Positions 5,384-5,410 of a stretch of DNA of 5,410 nt are shown in pieces. The stretch is from JAICLK01 sp035478715 (lineage in GTDB: Bacteria; Patescibacteriota; Saccharimonadia; Saccharimonadales; UBA4665), in contig DATIJK010000058.1 of the NCBI GenBank assembly GCA_035478715.1, positions 1-5,410 on the forward strand, given 5' to 3'. Position 1 is the stretch's first letter; the number at the start of each line of letters is the position of its first letter. Below the pieces are notes generated by a model. That model ran no database searches. It saw only the letters and a program-made list of their open reading frames with translations, and was not told the origin of the DNA. The translations under genes were made by a program, and so were the position numbers.

Positions 5384-5410
5384 CTACTTTCGCTTCCCTT
5401 CGTCGTCAAG
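5384..5410 (-). CDS. Possible C-terminal end of a further minus-strand gene (partial)
   Basis: On the minus strand one frame enters from the right edge and reads LDDEGKRK followed by TAG (5386-5384). The surface protein ends LDDEEKHK and then stops, so six of the last eight residues agree and the underlying DNA shares TTCGTCGTC (plus-strand reading). This fits the tail of a tandem relative. Only eight codons are visible, so the call is tentative; the next minus frame is also open (to a TGA at 5353). Confidence 0.3.
   Translation of the reverse strand, partial: LDDEGKRK

Noticed and set aside
5338..5410. Plus-strand frame from a GTG at 5338, open to the right edge
   Set aside because: Basic peptide with no -10 box or ribosome-binding site close to the GTG and only 24 codons visible; too little to call.
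5353..5410. Second minus-strand frame at the right edge, ending with TGA at 5353
   Set aside because: Also open, but its end (GRRLDRS) resembles nothing in the window; the frame ending at 5384 matches the surface protein's end better.

Overview
The window looks like part of a small bacterial genome of the Candidate Phyla Radiation type. Candidatus Saccharibacteria (TM7) is my best guess, held at moderate confidence. The grounds are a compact layout, near-consensus sigma70-type promoters placed so that transcripts would start at or next to the start codon, Pth and Der as the only housekeeping genes, and a large lectin/Ig/FN3 surface protein with a membrane segment at each end. TGA is a normal stop here (it ends pth), which argues against the recoded Gracilibacteria/Absconditabacteria code. 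The lineage is inferred from style, not from a database match.

Layout. Positions 12-58 hold a strong hairpin, probably a terminator of an upstream gene. Two plus-strand genes of unknown function follow (97-372 and 418-939). The second runs tail to tail into pth (minus strand, 943-1584) with only 3 bp between the stops. Between the pth start and a third unknown plus-strand gene (1650-1988) lies a 65-bp divergent promoter region in which the two -35 boxes overlap by 5 bp; both promoters predict leaderless mRNAs. The third gene converges on der (minus, 2026-3408), which has its own extended -10 promoter 7 nt from its ATG. Upstream of der on the same strand is a 591-residue membrane-anchored surface protein (3476-5251): basic N-terminus, membrane segment, ricin-type beta-trefoil, Ig-like domain, long Pro/Ser linker, fibronectin III domain, second membrane segment, charged cytoplasmic tail. 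At the right edge an 8-codon fragment ends almost like this protein does, hinting at a tandem relative outside the window.

Working together. Pth (recycling of peptidyl-tRNA) and Der (50S ribosome assembly) serve translation. The lectin protein is likely an adhesin or glycan sensor at the cell surface. The three small plus-strand genes have no recognisable function. No RNA gene, CRISPR array, insertion sequence or transposase was found. The most informative features are the promoter architecture, the lectin protein with its (SP)7TP repeat, and an unusual G4 motif in Der.
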